From NCBI GenBank assembly GCA_003023195.1, contig PXRX01000008.1:37159-101158 (forward strand): a stretch of DNA of 64,000 nt, written 5' to 3'. The notes beneath the pieces were generated by a model. It ran no database searches. It was not told the origin of the DNA and worked only from the letters and a program-made list of their open reading frames with translations. The DNA is from Halobacteriales archaeon QS_8_69_26. GTDB taxonomy: Archaea > Halobacteriota > Halobacteria > Halobacteriales > SW-7-71-33. The translations under genes and the position numbers were made by a program. Positions 37,215 to 45,400 of this stretch are shown one piece after another. Every line of letters begins with the position of its first letter. Positions within the stretch are counted from its first letter, which is position 1.

Positions 37215-37943
37215 GTGACGGACGAGTACGAGGCCGTCTTCTGGGACGTCGGCGGGGTGATCCTCGACCTGTCGTCGGTCGGTCGCGCACGCCGGGCGTT
37301 CGTCGAGGACCTGGCCGACCGGTACGACCGGGACCCGGACGCGGCCATCGAGGCGTACCGGGCGGCGCTGTCGGAGCACTTCGCCGCCCGCGAGGGCACC
37401 GAGTACGACTCGGCGGCCGAGGGGTACGCGGCGGCCGTCGAGGCCGTCGCCCGGCGGGAGGTCCCCGAGTCGGAGTGGCGACCCGCGATGCTCGCGGCCA
37501 GCGAGCGGGCACTCGAACCCGTCGAGGGCGCGCCCGAGGCGATCCGTCGCCTGGCCGACGCGGGCCTCACCCTCGCGGTGGTCAGCGACATCGACACCTG
37601 GGAGGCCGAGCGGTTCCTGGAGTGGTTCGGGATCGCCGACGCGTTCGACGCCGTCGTCACCTCCGAGTCGGTCGGCCGGCGCAAGCCCGACCCGGCGATG
37701 TTCCAAACAGCCGTCGACGCCACGGGTGCCGACCCCGCCCGGACGGCGATGGTCGGGGACCGCTACGAACACGACATGGAGGGCGGGACCCGCGCGGGCC
37801 TGACGACGGTCGCTCTCGACGGGTCCGCCGCCGAGCGAGCGCCCGATCCCGGCGACGGCTACCGGGTCGACGATCCGGCAGTCGACTTCGTCGCCGACTC
37901 GCCGCTGGACGTCCCCCGGATCCTCGGCGTCGAATCCCCCTGA
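37215..37943 (+). CDS. HAD-superfamily hydrolase
   Basis: 242 residues from GTG 37215. Motif I is FWDVGGVILDL (nucleophile Asp10; the usual second Asp is Gly, common in this subclass), motif II AVVSDIDTW, motif III RRKPDPAMF and motif IV MVGDRYEHDMEGG. The helical cap lies between residues 18 and 90. Likely a small-molecule phosphatase or dehalogenase-type enzyme in the cytosol; substrate unknown. Divergent from the photolyase-like gene. Confidence 0.9.
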   Translation: MTDEYEAVFWDVGGVILDLSSVGRARRAFVEDLADRYDRDPDAAIEAYRAALSEHFAAREGTEYDSAAEGYAAAVEAVARREVPESEWRPAMLAASERALEPVEGAPEAIRRLADAGLTLAVVSDIDTWEAERFLEWFGIADAFDAVVTSESVGRRKPDPAMFQTAVDATGADPARTAMVGDRYEHDMEGGTRAGLTTVALDGSAAERAPDPGDGYRVDDPAVDFVADSPLDVPRILGVESP

Positions 37944-38376
37944 CGAACCGGCGGGACCTGGACTCTCCGGGGGATCGACCCCGGGGCGCGTGCGGTCGCG
38001 GCCGCCGAGCGATGCGAAGCGGCCGCGACGATTTCCGCGCGAGGGGCGAGCATCGCAGCCGAACGAGCGACCGGAGGGAGCGAGTGAGGCGAGACGCGCA
38101 GACGGCTGGGGAGGATCGAGGTTGCGGGGTGGGACTGGAAGGGGCTGGCCCGATCCGGGAAGCACGGCGACGCAAGCACCACAGGGAGGAGGGAGCGGAG
38201 CGACCGACGACCGAGGAGCGCAGCGAGCCGCGCGACCGGATCGGGCCAGGGGCTTCCTGGTGGTGTTCGCGGGGTCCGAATCGAGTCCTTCCTCAACCAG
38301 CCTCCCGTCATCTCTGGTGTGAACTCCGTCGTCCACGTGGTGTGGAACTAAGTGCGGTCCCGTCGATCCGGAGTCC
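37944..38376. other. Intergenic region with hairpin, dispersed repeat copy A and inverted repeat
   Basis: No gene. In order it holds a perfect 11-base stem (GTCGCGGCCGC at 37995-38005 with GCGGCCGCGAC at 38019-38029), which may end the HAD transcript; copy A of the dispersed repeat (38037-38145); and a 14-base inverted repeat CTGGCCCGATCCGG (38145-38158) / CCGGATCGGGCCAG (38236-38249). Confidence 0.65.
38037..38145 (-). repeat. Dispersed intergenic repeat, copy A
   Basis: Read on the minus strand it goes CCTCGATCCTCCCCAGCCGT, CTGCGCGTCTCGCC ... CGGCTGCGATGCTCGCCCC, the same order as copies B (39304-39446) and C (50733-50864). It ends in a GTGGGACTG-AAGGGGC core shared with copy B. Inserted between the HAD and SDR genes. 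Confidence 0.7.
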
Positions 38377-39195
38377 ATGACCGACGTCGGACTCGGGGCG
38401 ACGCCCCCGGCGACCGACCTGTTCGCGGAGGACCTGTTCGAGGACACCGTCGCCCTGGTCACGGGCGGAGGGACGGGGATCGGCCGGGCCGTCGCCCTCG
38501 GCTTCGCGGACCTGGGCGGGGACGTCGCGGTCGCCAGCCGGGACATGGACCACCTCCGACCGGTCGCCGAGGCGATAGAGGAGCGCGGCGGCGCGGCGTG
38601 TGCGACCACCGTCGACGTGCGGGAACCGGACGCGGTCGACGCGATGGTCGCGACGGTCGTCGACGAACTCGGGGGGATCGACGTCCTGGTGAACAACGCC
38701 GGCGCGAACTTCCTGACGGGCTTCGACTCCATGTCGACCAACGGCTGGCGGGCGGTGGTGGGAACGATCCTCGACGGGACCGCCTACTGCACCCGGGCGG
38801 TCGGCCAGCACATGATCGATCGGGGGGAGGGCGGCGCGGTGGTCTCGATGGGCGCGACCAACTCCGTCCGGGGCGCGCCCTACCACGCCCACTCCGGGGC
38901 GGGCAAGGCCGGCGTCCACAACCTCATGCAGACCGTCGCGGCCGAGTGGGCCCGCCACGGGATCCGCGCCAACACCGTCGCGCCGGGGGTCATCGAGACC
39001 GAGGGGGCCTCGGAGCTGATGGAGGGCGGGATCAGAGACCGGATCGTCGACGAGGACCTGGCGGCCGACCGCCTGGGAGTGGCCGAAGACTGCGTGCCGA
39101 TCACCCTGTTCCTGTCGAGTCCCGCCGCCGCCTACGTGACCGGTGGGTACTTCACCGTCGACGGCGGGCAACTAGTTGCGCCTTCTCCGGTCTGA
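38377..39195 (+). CDS. SDR-family oxidoreductase (dienoyl-CoA-reductase-like)
   Basis: 272 residues: cofactor loop TGGGTGIGRAVAL (29-41), DVREPDAV, NNAGANFL, and near residue 170 YHAHSGAGKAGVHNL. The usual Y-x3-K pair is replaced by H-x4-K spacing with a Tyr three residues earlier, as in 2,4-dienoyl-CoA reductase and peroxisomal enoyl reductase type SDRs. RANTVAPGVIETEGA and TGGYFTVDGGQ close the fold. Probably NADPH-dependent reduction of an acyl-CoA or similar substrate. Flanked on both sides by copies of the dispersed repeat. Confidence 0.87.
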   Translation: MTDVGLGATPPATDLFAEDLFEDTVALVTGGGTGIGRAVALGFADLGGDVAVASRDMDHLRPVAEAIEERGGAACATTVDVREPDAVDAMVATVVDELGGIDVLVNNAGANFLTGFDSMSTNGWRAVVGTILDGTAYCTRAVGQHMIDRGEGGAVVSMGATNSVRGAPYHAHSGAGKAGVHNLMQTVAAEWARHGIRANTVAPGVIETEGASELMEGGIRDRIVDEDLAADRLGVAEDCVPITLFLSSPAAAYVTGGYFTVDGGQLVAPSPV

Positions 39196-39303
39196 CTTAC
39201 GTCGGGGGGATCGGCTCGCGGTTCCAGTCGAACCGTCCGGTGTCCGGGGATCGAACGACGATCTGGAATGTCCGCCGATCGCAACGACCCGGAAAGTCCC
39301 CGG

Positions 39304-39446
39304 CCCCTTTCAGTCCACCCAGACGAACCTCGATCCTCCCCAGCCGTCTGCGCGTCTCGCCTCGTTCGCTCCGCTCACTCGGCTGCGATGCTCGCCCCTC
39401 GCGCGAGGCCGCTCGCTGGCTCGCGGTTCACTTCGTTCACCGCTCC
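39304..39446 (+). repeat. Dispersed intergenic repeat, copy B
   Basis: Begins CCCCTTTCAGTCCACCC, then CCTCGATCCTCCCCAGCCGT and CTGCGATGCTCGCCCCTCGC, and ends with GCGGTTCACTTCGTTCACCG. It lies between the convergent ends of the SDR and DUF255 genes and touches the stop of the latter. Confidence 0.7.
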
Positions 39447-41698
39447 CCCGACCCGGCCTCGGGGGCCAGGCGGTCGGCCCACTCCAGCGCCTCATCGATC
39501 CCGGTTTGCGGGGGCGAGCAGGTGAACGACCGGCAGACGTAGAGGGTGGGATCCCCGTCCCCGTCCCTGGCCTCCCGGCCGGCCCAGATCGGACCGGGGT
39601 CGTCGAGGCCGAGGCGGTCGAGCCAGTCCCGGAGGCCGTCCCCGGTGGGCGGCCGCGGTGCGAGGACGAGGGCGGGGAGGTACCGCTCGGCCAGTCGATC
39701 GCGCCATGCGGCGGGGACCCCGTCGGCGGCGACGGTGACCTCCAGGTGGCCGACCGCCCAGTCGTCGGCCGCGAGTGCGAGGGTGGCGTGTTCGGTCGGC
39801 CGGGACTCGACCCGGCTCCCGTGGGTCCCCAGCACCGACTCGGCGACGCCCGCGAAGTCCGGCCACCCGTCCGGATCCGCGCCGGCTCCCTCGTCGCCTC
39901 CCTCGCTACCGTCACCGTTCCCGGCCGGGAGGAAGGGATCCAGCGCCAGGAGGAGTTCGACGGCGACCCCGACGCTGGAGGGGGTGGACTGGTCGCGCAG
40001 TTCCTGGGGCCGGGTGACCAGGTCCTCGCCGCTCTCGGGGGTGAAGTAGAGCGTGCCGGCCCCGGGGTCGTAAAACTCCTCGACGACGGCCCGGGCCAGG
40101 TCCAGGGCGAACCCGAGGTGGTCCGGGTCGCCGGTCGCGCCGTAGCACGCCAGGGCACCCCTCCCGAGGAAGGCGTAGTCCTCCAGGTAGCCGACGCCCT
40201 TCACGTCCCCGTCCTTGTACCGACGAGAGAGCCGTTCCTCGTCGGGATCCCAGAGGTGCTCGCGGACGAACGCGAGGGCGTCCTCGGCCGGGGCGAGGTA
40301 GTCGTCGTCCAGGACGGTCGCGCCCTCGGCCAGTGCGGCGATCATCAGGCCGTTCCACCCTGCCAATACTTTCTCGTCCCGGCGGGGCCGGGGCCGCTCC
40401 TCGCGTGCCGCCAGCGCCTCCGCCCGGGCCCGGTCCAGGCGCTCCTCGACCTCGGACTCGGACGTGTCGAAGGACTTGCTGAGCTCCGGGACCGTCGCAG
40501 TCTCCGTCAGCACGGTCGTCCCCTCGAAGTTGCCGGCGGGCGTGACGCCGTACCGCTCCTCGAAGAGTGCGGCGTCGGTGTCGTCGTCTATCGCCGCATC
40601 GACCTCCTCGGACGTCCAGGCGTAGAACGCGCCTTCCTCGGGGGTGGGATCCTCGTCGCCCTCGCCCCTTCCGTCGCCGTCGTCCCCATCGATCCGCGAC
40701 TCGGGCGGTCGGCTCCGGGCGTCCAGCGTCGAGTAGAAGCCGCCGTCGGGGTGGGTCAGTTCGCGCTCGACGAACGCGAACGTCTCCCGAACGACGCCGG
40801 CGTAACGCTCCCACCCCGTGAGGCGGTAGGCGGCCAGGTAGGCCCGGGGGATCTCGGCGTTGTCGTAGAGCATCTTCTCGAAGTGGGGCACCGTCCAGGT
40901 GCGGTCGGTGGCGTAGCGGTGGAAGCCGCCGCCGAGGTGGTCGTACATCCCGCCGGCGGCCATCGCGTCCAGCGTCCCGGTGGCCACGTCCCGGTAGGCG
41001 TCGCGGCCGGTGCGGTCGAACGCCCGCAGGAGGAGGTGGATCCGTCCCGGGTGCGGGAACTTGGGACCGCTGGCGGTGAACCCGCCGTGTTCGCGGTCGG
41101 CCCCACGGACGAGGGCGTCGGCGGCCCCGAGGAGGGCCTCGCCCGGCGGGTCCCCGGGGTCGGGGGTCTCCTCCAGTTCCCCCCTGACCGCGTCGGTCCA
41201 CTGTTCGGCCCGGCGCTCCATCTCCCGGCGGTCCTCGGGGTCCGACCACGAGTCGGCGATCCGTTCGAGCAGGTCCCCGAACCCGGGCATCCCTCGCCGT
41301 GGCTCGGTCGGGAAGTACGTTCCCACGTAGAACGGTTTACCCTCTGGGGTGAGCCAGGCCGAGAGGGGCCACCCGCCCCGGCCGCTCACCTGCTGGCAGA
41401 TGGTCTGGTAGACCGAGTCCAAGTCCGGGCGCTCCTCGCGGTCGACCTTGACCGGCACGAACTGCTCGTTGAGCACCTCGGCCACCTCGGGGTCCTCGAA
41501 GCTCTCCTCCTCCATGACGTGACACCAGTGACACGCCGAGTAGCCGACCGACAGGAAGACCGGTACGTCCCGCTCGCGGGCCGCCGCCAGGGCCGCCTCG
41601 TCCCAGGGCTGCCAGTTGACCGGGTTATCGGCGTGTTGCCGGAGGTACGGGCTCTCCTCGGCGTCCAGCCTGTTCCGGTCCGTCGGTGCGTCGCTCAT
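39437..41698 (-). CDS. Thioredoxin-domain / alpha-alpha barrel protein (DUF255, YyaL/SPATA20 type)
   Basis: 753 residues. The first 180 residues are the DUF255 thioredoxin-like domain with [19 protein letters not shown] and the active pair in SACHWCHVM (C56, C59), then [20 protein letters not shown]. The rest (about 200-740) is a six-hairpin toroid with [20 protein letters not shown] and LAGWNGLMI, as in N-acylglucosamine epimerase-like folds. Family members are widespread; reaction unknown, a redox or sugar function has been suggested. A TATA-like GGTTTTCAC at 41721-41729 gives a leaderless start, and a 24-base perfect palindrome lies 54 bases upstream. Confidence 0.9.
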   Translation of the reverse strand: MSDAPTDRNRLDAEESPYLRQHADNPVNWQPWDEAALAAARERDVPVFLSVGYSACHWCHVMEEESFEDPEVAEVLNEQFVPVKVDREERPDLDSVYQTICQQVSGRGGWPLSAWLTPEGKPFYVGTYFPTEPRRGMPGFGDLLERIADSWSDPEDRREMERRAEQWTDAVRGELEETPDPGDPPGEALLGAADALVRGADREHGGFTASGPKFPHPGRIHLLLRAFDRTGRDAYRDVATGTLDAMAAGGMYDHLGGGFHRYATDRTWTVPHFEKMLYDNAEIPRAYLAAYRLTGWERYAGVVRETFAFVERELTHPDGGFYSTLDARSRPPESRIDGDDGDGRGEGDEDPTPEEGAFYAWTSEEVDAAIDDDTDAALFEERYGVTPAGNFEGTTVLTETATVPELSKSFDTSESEVEERLDRARAEALAAREERPRPRRDEKVLAGWNGLMIAALAEGATVLDDDYLAPAEDALAFVREHLWDPDEERLSRRYKDGDVKGVGYLEDYAFLGRGALACYGATGDPDHLGFALDLARAVVEEFYDPGAGTLYFTPESGEDLVTRPQELRDQSTPSSVGVAVELLLALDPFLPAGNGDGSEGGDEGAGADPDGWPDFAGVAESVLGTHGSRVESRPTEHATLALAADDWAVGHLEVTVAADGVPAAWRDRLAERYLPALVLAPRPPTGDGLRDWLDRLGLDDPGPIWAGREARDGDGDPTLYVCRSFTCSPPQTGIDEALEWADRLAPEAGSGER

Positions 41699-41751
41699 GC
41701 GCCCGCTTCGGCCCGGGGACGTGAAAACCCCCCGACCGGGATCGGCGGTTC

Positions 41752-41775
41752 AGTTACAGTAACGTTACTGTAACT
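41752..41775. promoter_or_regulatory. TTACNGTAA double palindrome, locus 2 (upstream of the DUF255 gene)
   Basis: A 24-base perfect palindrome built from TTACAGTAA (41754-41762), CG, TTACTGTAA (41765-41773). It ends 54 bases before the ATG at 41698 and about 24 bases before the TATA-like element, where archaeal regulators commonly bind. Confidence 0.65.
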
Positions 41776-41849
41776 ACGCGACCAGATCCCGGCGGATGCC
41801 GTGGACGGCGACCGGGGATCCCGGAAAGTGATGCGGTTCCGCCGTCGGA

Positions 41850-43208
41850 CTACCCGAACTCGTAGGTGGTGAGGTTCACCAGGGCTTTCGGGGAGTTCCA
41901 GACGAGGCGGACTCCGCCGGGCGACGGCTCCGCCGCGAGGAGGGCCGTGACCGAATCGCCGGGGCCGACGGTGTCGGACCCCTCGAAGGTCGAGATCGTC
42001 TCGCGTCCTCGGAGCCGTTCCAGTTTTAGGTTCTCGGCCGGTACCTCGTCGCCGGCCTCGTGGATGACCGTGACCCGTAGCTCGTCGCCCTCCCGTTCGT
42101 GGTCGAACCCCCAGGTGACGGTGGGGTAGGTGACTGCGGGACGGTCCTCCTCCAGGCGGTGGTCTGGGAACGCGGCGACCACCTCGGCCGTCTGCCCGTC
42201 GACGGTCACGTCGACCGTCCACGCCTCCTGCATCCCCGCCTCCGCGGCGAACCGGCGGAGCTTCTCGCGGACCGCTCCGGGGTCACCCGGCCGGTCCAGC
42301 GCGAACGTGTGGCGCTCGTAGGTGACGTCGGCGTCGAAGGTGTGGGTCCAGCCGTACCCGACCAGGCCGTCGAAGTCGACTCCGGCCTTCGCAGTCACCG
42401 GGTCCTCGCCGGGGTCGAAGAGGTCCATCGGGGACCCGCCGACCCGCCGGAGGAGGTGGTCGAACTCGTCGTCGGCCTCGTGGTAGCGCGGCACGGCCCC
42501 CTTCGCGGCGTCGACGACGGTCCGTACGGCGTCGAGCGACCCGTCGACGCCGGAGTGGCTCCCCGCGAAGACCACCGCTTCCGGGCCGACGGCGACCGCC
42601 CGCGGGTCGTCGGACCTCGCGAAGAGCCTGTACTCGCGGTGGCGTCCGGCACCCCGGTACCCCGACCCGAGCAGAGTTCCCCCGACGGCTCCCCGGTCGA
42701 CCGGCGCCTCGACGACGTAGGTGCGCGTCCGGCCCAGGCGGACCACCTCCCGGTAGTTCCCGAACCCGATCCCGAGGTGGTCCAGGCCGAGTTTGCTCGA
42801 CCGCCGGACCGTGTTCTCGTACATCGACGGGACGCCGTCCTCCAGCCGCCGGATCCGGTCGAGGTCGGCGTGCCAGATCGGATAGGAAGGGTCGGACGAC
42901 GGGTCGTCGGCCGGGAACGGGAAGGCGTCCGGGGCCGGGAGCCACCGGCGGTAGGTCGGTTCGCCGTCCTCGGGGACCGGGACGGATCCGAACTCGACGG
43001 ACTCCGTGGCTCCGGTTCCCGTCGTGTCCGTCGTGGTCGCCCGTTCCGGGTCGGCCGTCGTCCTCGTCCGCTCCGGGACGTCGAACGTCGTCCGTCGCCC
43101 CGATCCCGACCCCCCCAGGGATCCACACCCTGCGAGCGATCCCGTCAGGGCCGTCGCCCCGGCCGCTCCGACCCGTCGCAGGAACGCCCGGCGGTCCAGC
43201 GACGCCAT
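41850..43208 (-). CDS. Tat-exported lipoprotein with pilin-type C-terminal domain
   Basis: 452 residues from ATG 43208. Tat signal DRRAFLRRVGAAGATALTGS with lipobox LAGC, a Thr-rich linker, a central domain of unknown type (about 95-340, DLDRIRRLEDGVPSMYENT, HSGVDGSLDAVRTVVDAAKG), and a final 95 residues that look like the archaeal type IV pilin adhesin domain (DUF1628-like): VTWGFDHEREGDELRVTVIH, AGDEVPAENLKL, WNSPKALVNLTTYEF. A pilin domain on a lipid-anchored protein is unusual. Function unknown. Upstream lies an 11-base inverted repeat at 43227-43250. Confidence 0.75.
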   Translation of the reverse strand: MASLDRRAFLRRVGAAGATALTGSLAGCGSLGGSGSGRRTTFDVPERTRTTADPERATTTDTTGTGATESVEFGSVPVPEDGEPTYRRWLPAPDAFPFPADDPSSDPSYPIWHADLDRIRRLEDGVPSMYENTVRRSSKLGLDHLGIGFGNYREVVRLGRTRTYVVEAPVDRGAVGGTLLGSGYRGAGRHREYRLFARSDDPRAVAVGPEAVVFAGSHSGVDGSLDAVRTVVDAAKGAVPRYHEADDEFDHLLRRVGGSPMDLFDPGEDPVTAKAGVDFDGLVGYGWTHTFDADVTYERHTFALDRPGDPGAVREKLRRFAAEAGMQEAWTVDVTVDGQTAEVVAAFPDHRLEEDRPAVTYPTVTWGFDHEREGDELRVTVIHEAGDEVPAENLKLERLRGRETISTFEGSDTVGPGDSVTALLAAEPSPGGVRLVWNSPKALVNLTTYEFG

Positions 43209-43389
43209 GTTGTGTGACAATACGGACCGAAAGAAAGTCCTTTCGTTCGGTGACGTGCGGGTGCGGCCCGGCGGTTGTGGGTCGGGAGGGATCCCACGAG
43301 TCGGTGGCGGTTGCGGGTCGCGGTCGCGCTCCGACCCCGCGGGGGCCCCGGTTCGAGTTGGCGGACCGCGGTCCCGGATCGACGGCTGG

Positions 43390-44628
43390 TCAGGTGTCGC
43401 CCCAACTGCGGTCGCCGCCGTCGTCCTCGTCCTCCGGGAACCGGATCACGTTCTCGCGCCCGATACGGATCTTCTCGACGGTCCCTTCCTCGGCCATGTC
43501 CGAGAGGGTCCGGGAGGTCTTCGAGGACGACCAGTCGAGTTCGTCGGCGATGTGGGCTTGCTTCACCCGCCCGCCACGCTCTTCCAGGAGGGCGATCACC
43601 CGGTCATCGTCGGTGACGATCCCGGCGGGGCCGTCGCCGGCCGCCGGCCCCTCGTCCCCGTCGTCGTCCTCTTCGCCGCTGCCGTCGTCCTCGTCCTCGT
43701 CGCCGTCCTCGCCCCTGCCGCCCACTGGGATCGTGGGAACGGCCGCGCCGGAGACGTACGCGTACGCGCCGACGGCGGAGAGGACGACCACGATCGCACC
43801 CCCGAACAGCGCCAGCGGGGTCTCGCCGGCGTCGCCGGGGTCGCCGTCCCCGTCGGCGGTCGTGGTCCCGGGGTCCCCGGTGGTCCCGTCGGAACCGGGG
43901 TCGTCGCCGTCGGTCGTGGTGTCGCCGCCGGCCGTCGTCGGCGCGGGTTCGATCACCACCTGGGGCCGGGTGTGGGCGAAGTTCCGTTCGCCGTCCCAGG
44001 CGACCGCGTCGGCGTCGTTCTCGCGGCCGTCGGGTCCGGGGTCGGCCCCCTCGACCCGGTAGCCGTCGGGCGCCTCGACGACCAGCGTGTCGTTCTCGGC
44101 CAGGAAGAACCCGCCCTGGAACACGTCGCCGACGACCAGTCGCTCGCCCTCCGTCCGGGCGAGGTTCCGCCAGGTGAACTCGTAGGTCACCACGCCCCAC
44201 CGGCGGGGGACCTCCTGGATGCTCGTCGATATCCGGAACTCCTCCGCCGCCATCGACCGGCCCGTCTCCGCGGCGGTGTTGTCGACCACCCGGCTCATCC
44301 GTCGCTCGAAGTCGCCGAGAAACCGGGACGAGTTCTCGCGGACTCGCCGCTGGAAGGCCTCGTACTCGTCGACGCGGTCCTCGGTGAGGCGGGTGCGCAC
44401 CTGGACCGTCCAGACGGCGTCGCCGTTCGGCCGGACCCGGATCCGCGTCACGGTGTTGTCGGTCGGTGGGGGCGCCTGGGCGTCGGCCGTCCCCGACTGC
44501 TCGGCGTCGTCGTCCGCGCCGTCGACCAGTTCCTCGGCGCCCGTGACGGTCCCTCCGGCCAGCGTCGCGCCGACCAGCAGAGCCACGCCGAGACAGACGA
44601 CGACCGTCCGGGTCGTACCCCCGCGCAT
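43390..44628 (-). CDS. Membrane-tethered winged-helix regulator
   Basis: 412 residues. Signal-like helix (about 8-30), an outside domain (55-230, TVTRIRVRPNGDAVWTVQVR and FTWRNLARTEGERLVVGDVF), a Thr/Asp/Gly linker, one membrane helix (about 272-295), an acidic linker and a cytosolic winged helix at the C-terminus (DDDRVIALLEERGGRVKQAH, IADELDWSSSKTSRTLSDM, GRENVIRFPE). This outside-sensor and inside-DNA-binder layout is common in haloarchaea (DUF7343-like HTH). Target genes unknown. TATA-like TTTATAC on the minus strand at 44658-44665. Confidence 0.85.
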   Translation of the reverse strand: MRGGTTRTVVVCLGVALLVGATLAGGTVTGAEELVDGADDDAEQSGTADAQAPPPTDNTVTRIRVRPNGDAVWTVQVRTRLTEDRVDEYEAFQRRVRENSSRFLGDFERRMSRVVDNTAAETGRSMAAEEFRISTSIQEVPRRWGVVTYEFTWRNLARTEGERLVVGDVFQGGFFLAENDTLVVEAPDGYRVEGADPGPDGRENDADAVAWDGERNFAHTRPQVVIEPAPTTAGGDTTTDGDDPGSDGTTGDPGTTTADGDGDPGDAGETPLALFGGAIVVVLSAVGAYAYVSGAAVPTIPVGGRGEDGDEDEDDGSGEEDDDGDEGPAAGDGPAGIVTDDDRVIALLEERGGRVKQAHIADELDWSSSKTSRTLSDMAEEGTVEKIRIGRENVIRFPEDEDDGGDRSWGDT

Positions 44629-44687
44629 CGCCTTTCGAGCCTTATTTTCGCTCCACGTATAAATTATCTGAATTACAGGCGCTACAA

Positions 44688-45030
44688 CCCCGCCGTAAAC
44701 GGCGGGGATACAGCGCCGTCATCGTCTCGTTTCCGTGTGAATCGGCAGGTTTACAGTCCAACGCGGTATATCGTGGACTGTGCGCGGACAACTGGCAGTT
44801 GACTCGGTGTTTGCCACGGCGAGAGCCGAAACCAAAACGGTGAGCCGACCGCGCCGACCGACACAAAACAGCGAGATAACTCGCTACCCCTCTGCGGGAA
44901 CGAGTATCGGTAACGTGGCACTGCCACTGCCGTCGGTCAGGAACCGTAGATTCCCAACCGTCCGAATCGACGGGAACCGCCACTTGTGCGGTTCGGGAAG
45001 CCCCGCCCTTTAGGGCGGGGAGGATGTCAC
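44688..45030 (+). mobile_element. IS200/IS605-type element remnant: both ends, no TnpA or TnpB
   Basis: Left-end hairpin CCCCGCCG-TAAA-CGGCGGGG (44688-44707) and right-end hairpin CCCCGCCC-TTTA-GGGCGGGG (45001-45020) followed by AGGATGTCAC (45021-45030), the typical right end of haloarchaeal IS1341/IS605 elements. Just before it is a further stem GAACCGC-7-GCGGTTC (44974-44994). In complete elements the right end is also the scaffold of the omega RNA used by TnpB. Here only about 340 bases lie between the ends and neither transposase nor TnpB is readable, so it is a MITE-like deletion derivative. Neighbours are intact on the left; the PepSY gene starts 370 bases to the right. Confidence 0.72.
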
Positions 45031-45360
45031 CCTGTTTCTACTTCGCGGGCCTCCATCCGGTCGCCTCGGAAACGGGTGTAGCGGGCCTCTACCGCTCTAT
45101 TGTCCGGTTCCGACTCACCGACGACCGAACCGGTCGGCCCGGTCCGCCGACGCGCGACCCGAGACTGCCGATCCGGCGAGGCCTGGACCGGGACTCCCGA
45201 TCCGTCGACGCGCGGACCGGGAGCGGCGTCCGCGTCTCCGAAACGACCGGGTCCGGACCACCCCGCCTCTGTCGTGCGAAACCGGCGCGTGCAACGGTCC
45301 GGGAAGGTGTGCAAGCGTGCACGGACCCGCGCGGAACCGACGAAAGTCGCCGTAACCGTC
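45031..45360. other. Spacer between the element and the PepSY gene
   Basis: No convincing gene. Minus-strand frame ending at 45027 shows a short protein-like end (AVEARYTRFRGDRMEAREVE) with its stop directly at the element edge, perhaps a gene cut by the insertion. The rest is GC-rich with repeated GATCCG and CGGGAC words. Confidence 0.35.
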
Positions 45361-45363
45361 TGG

Positions 45364-45373
45364 ACCGTTTAAG
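45364..45373 (+). promoter_or_regulatory. TATA-like element of the PepSY gene
   Basis: ACCGTTTAAG at 45364-45373, centred 31 bases before ATG 45401. It supports 45401, the signal-peptide Met, as the native start rather than GTG 45373 in the other frame. Confidence 0.45.
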
Positions 45374-45400
45374 TGGGAAATGGTCGATCGATCCGCCAGG

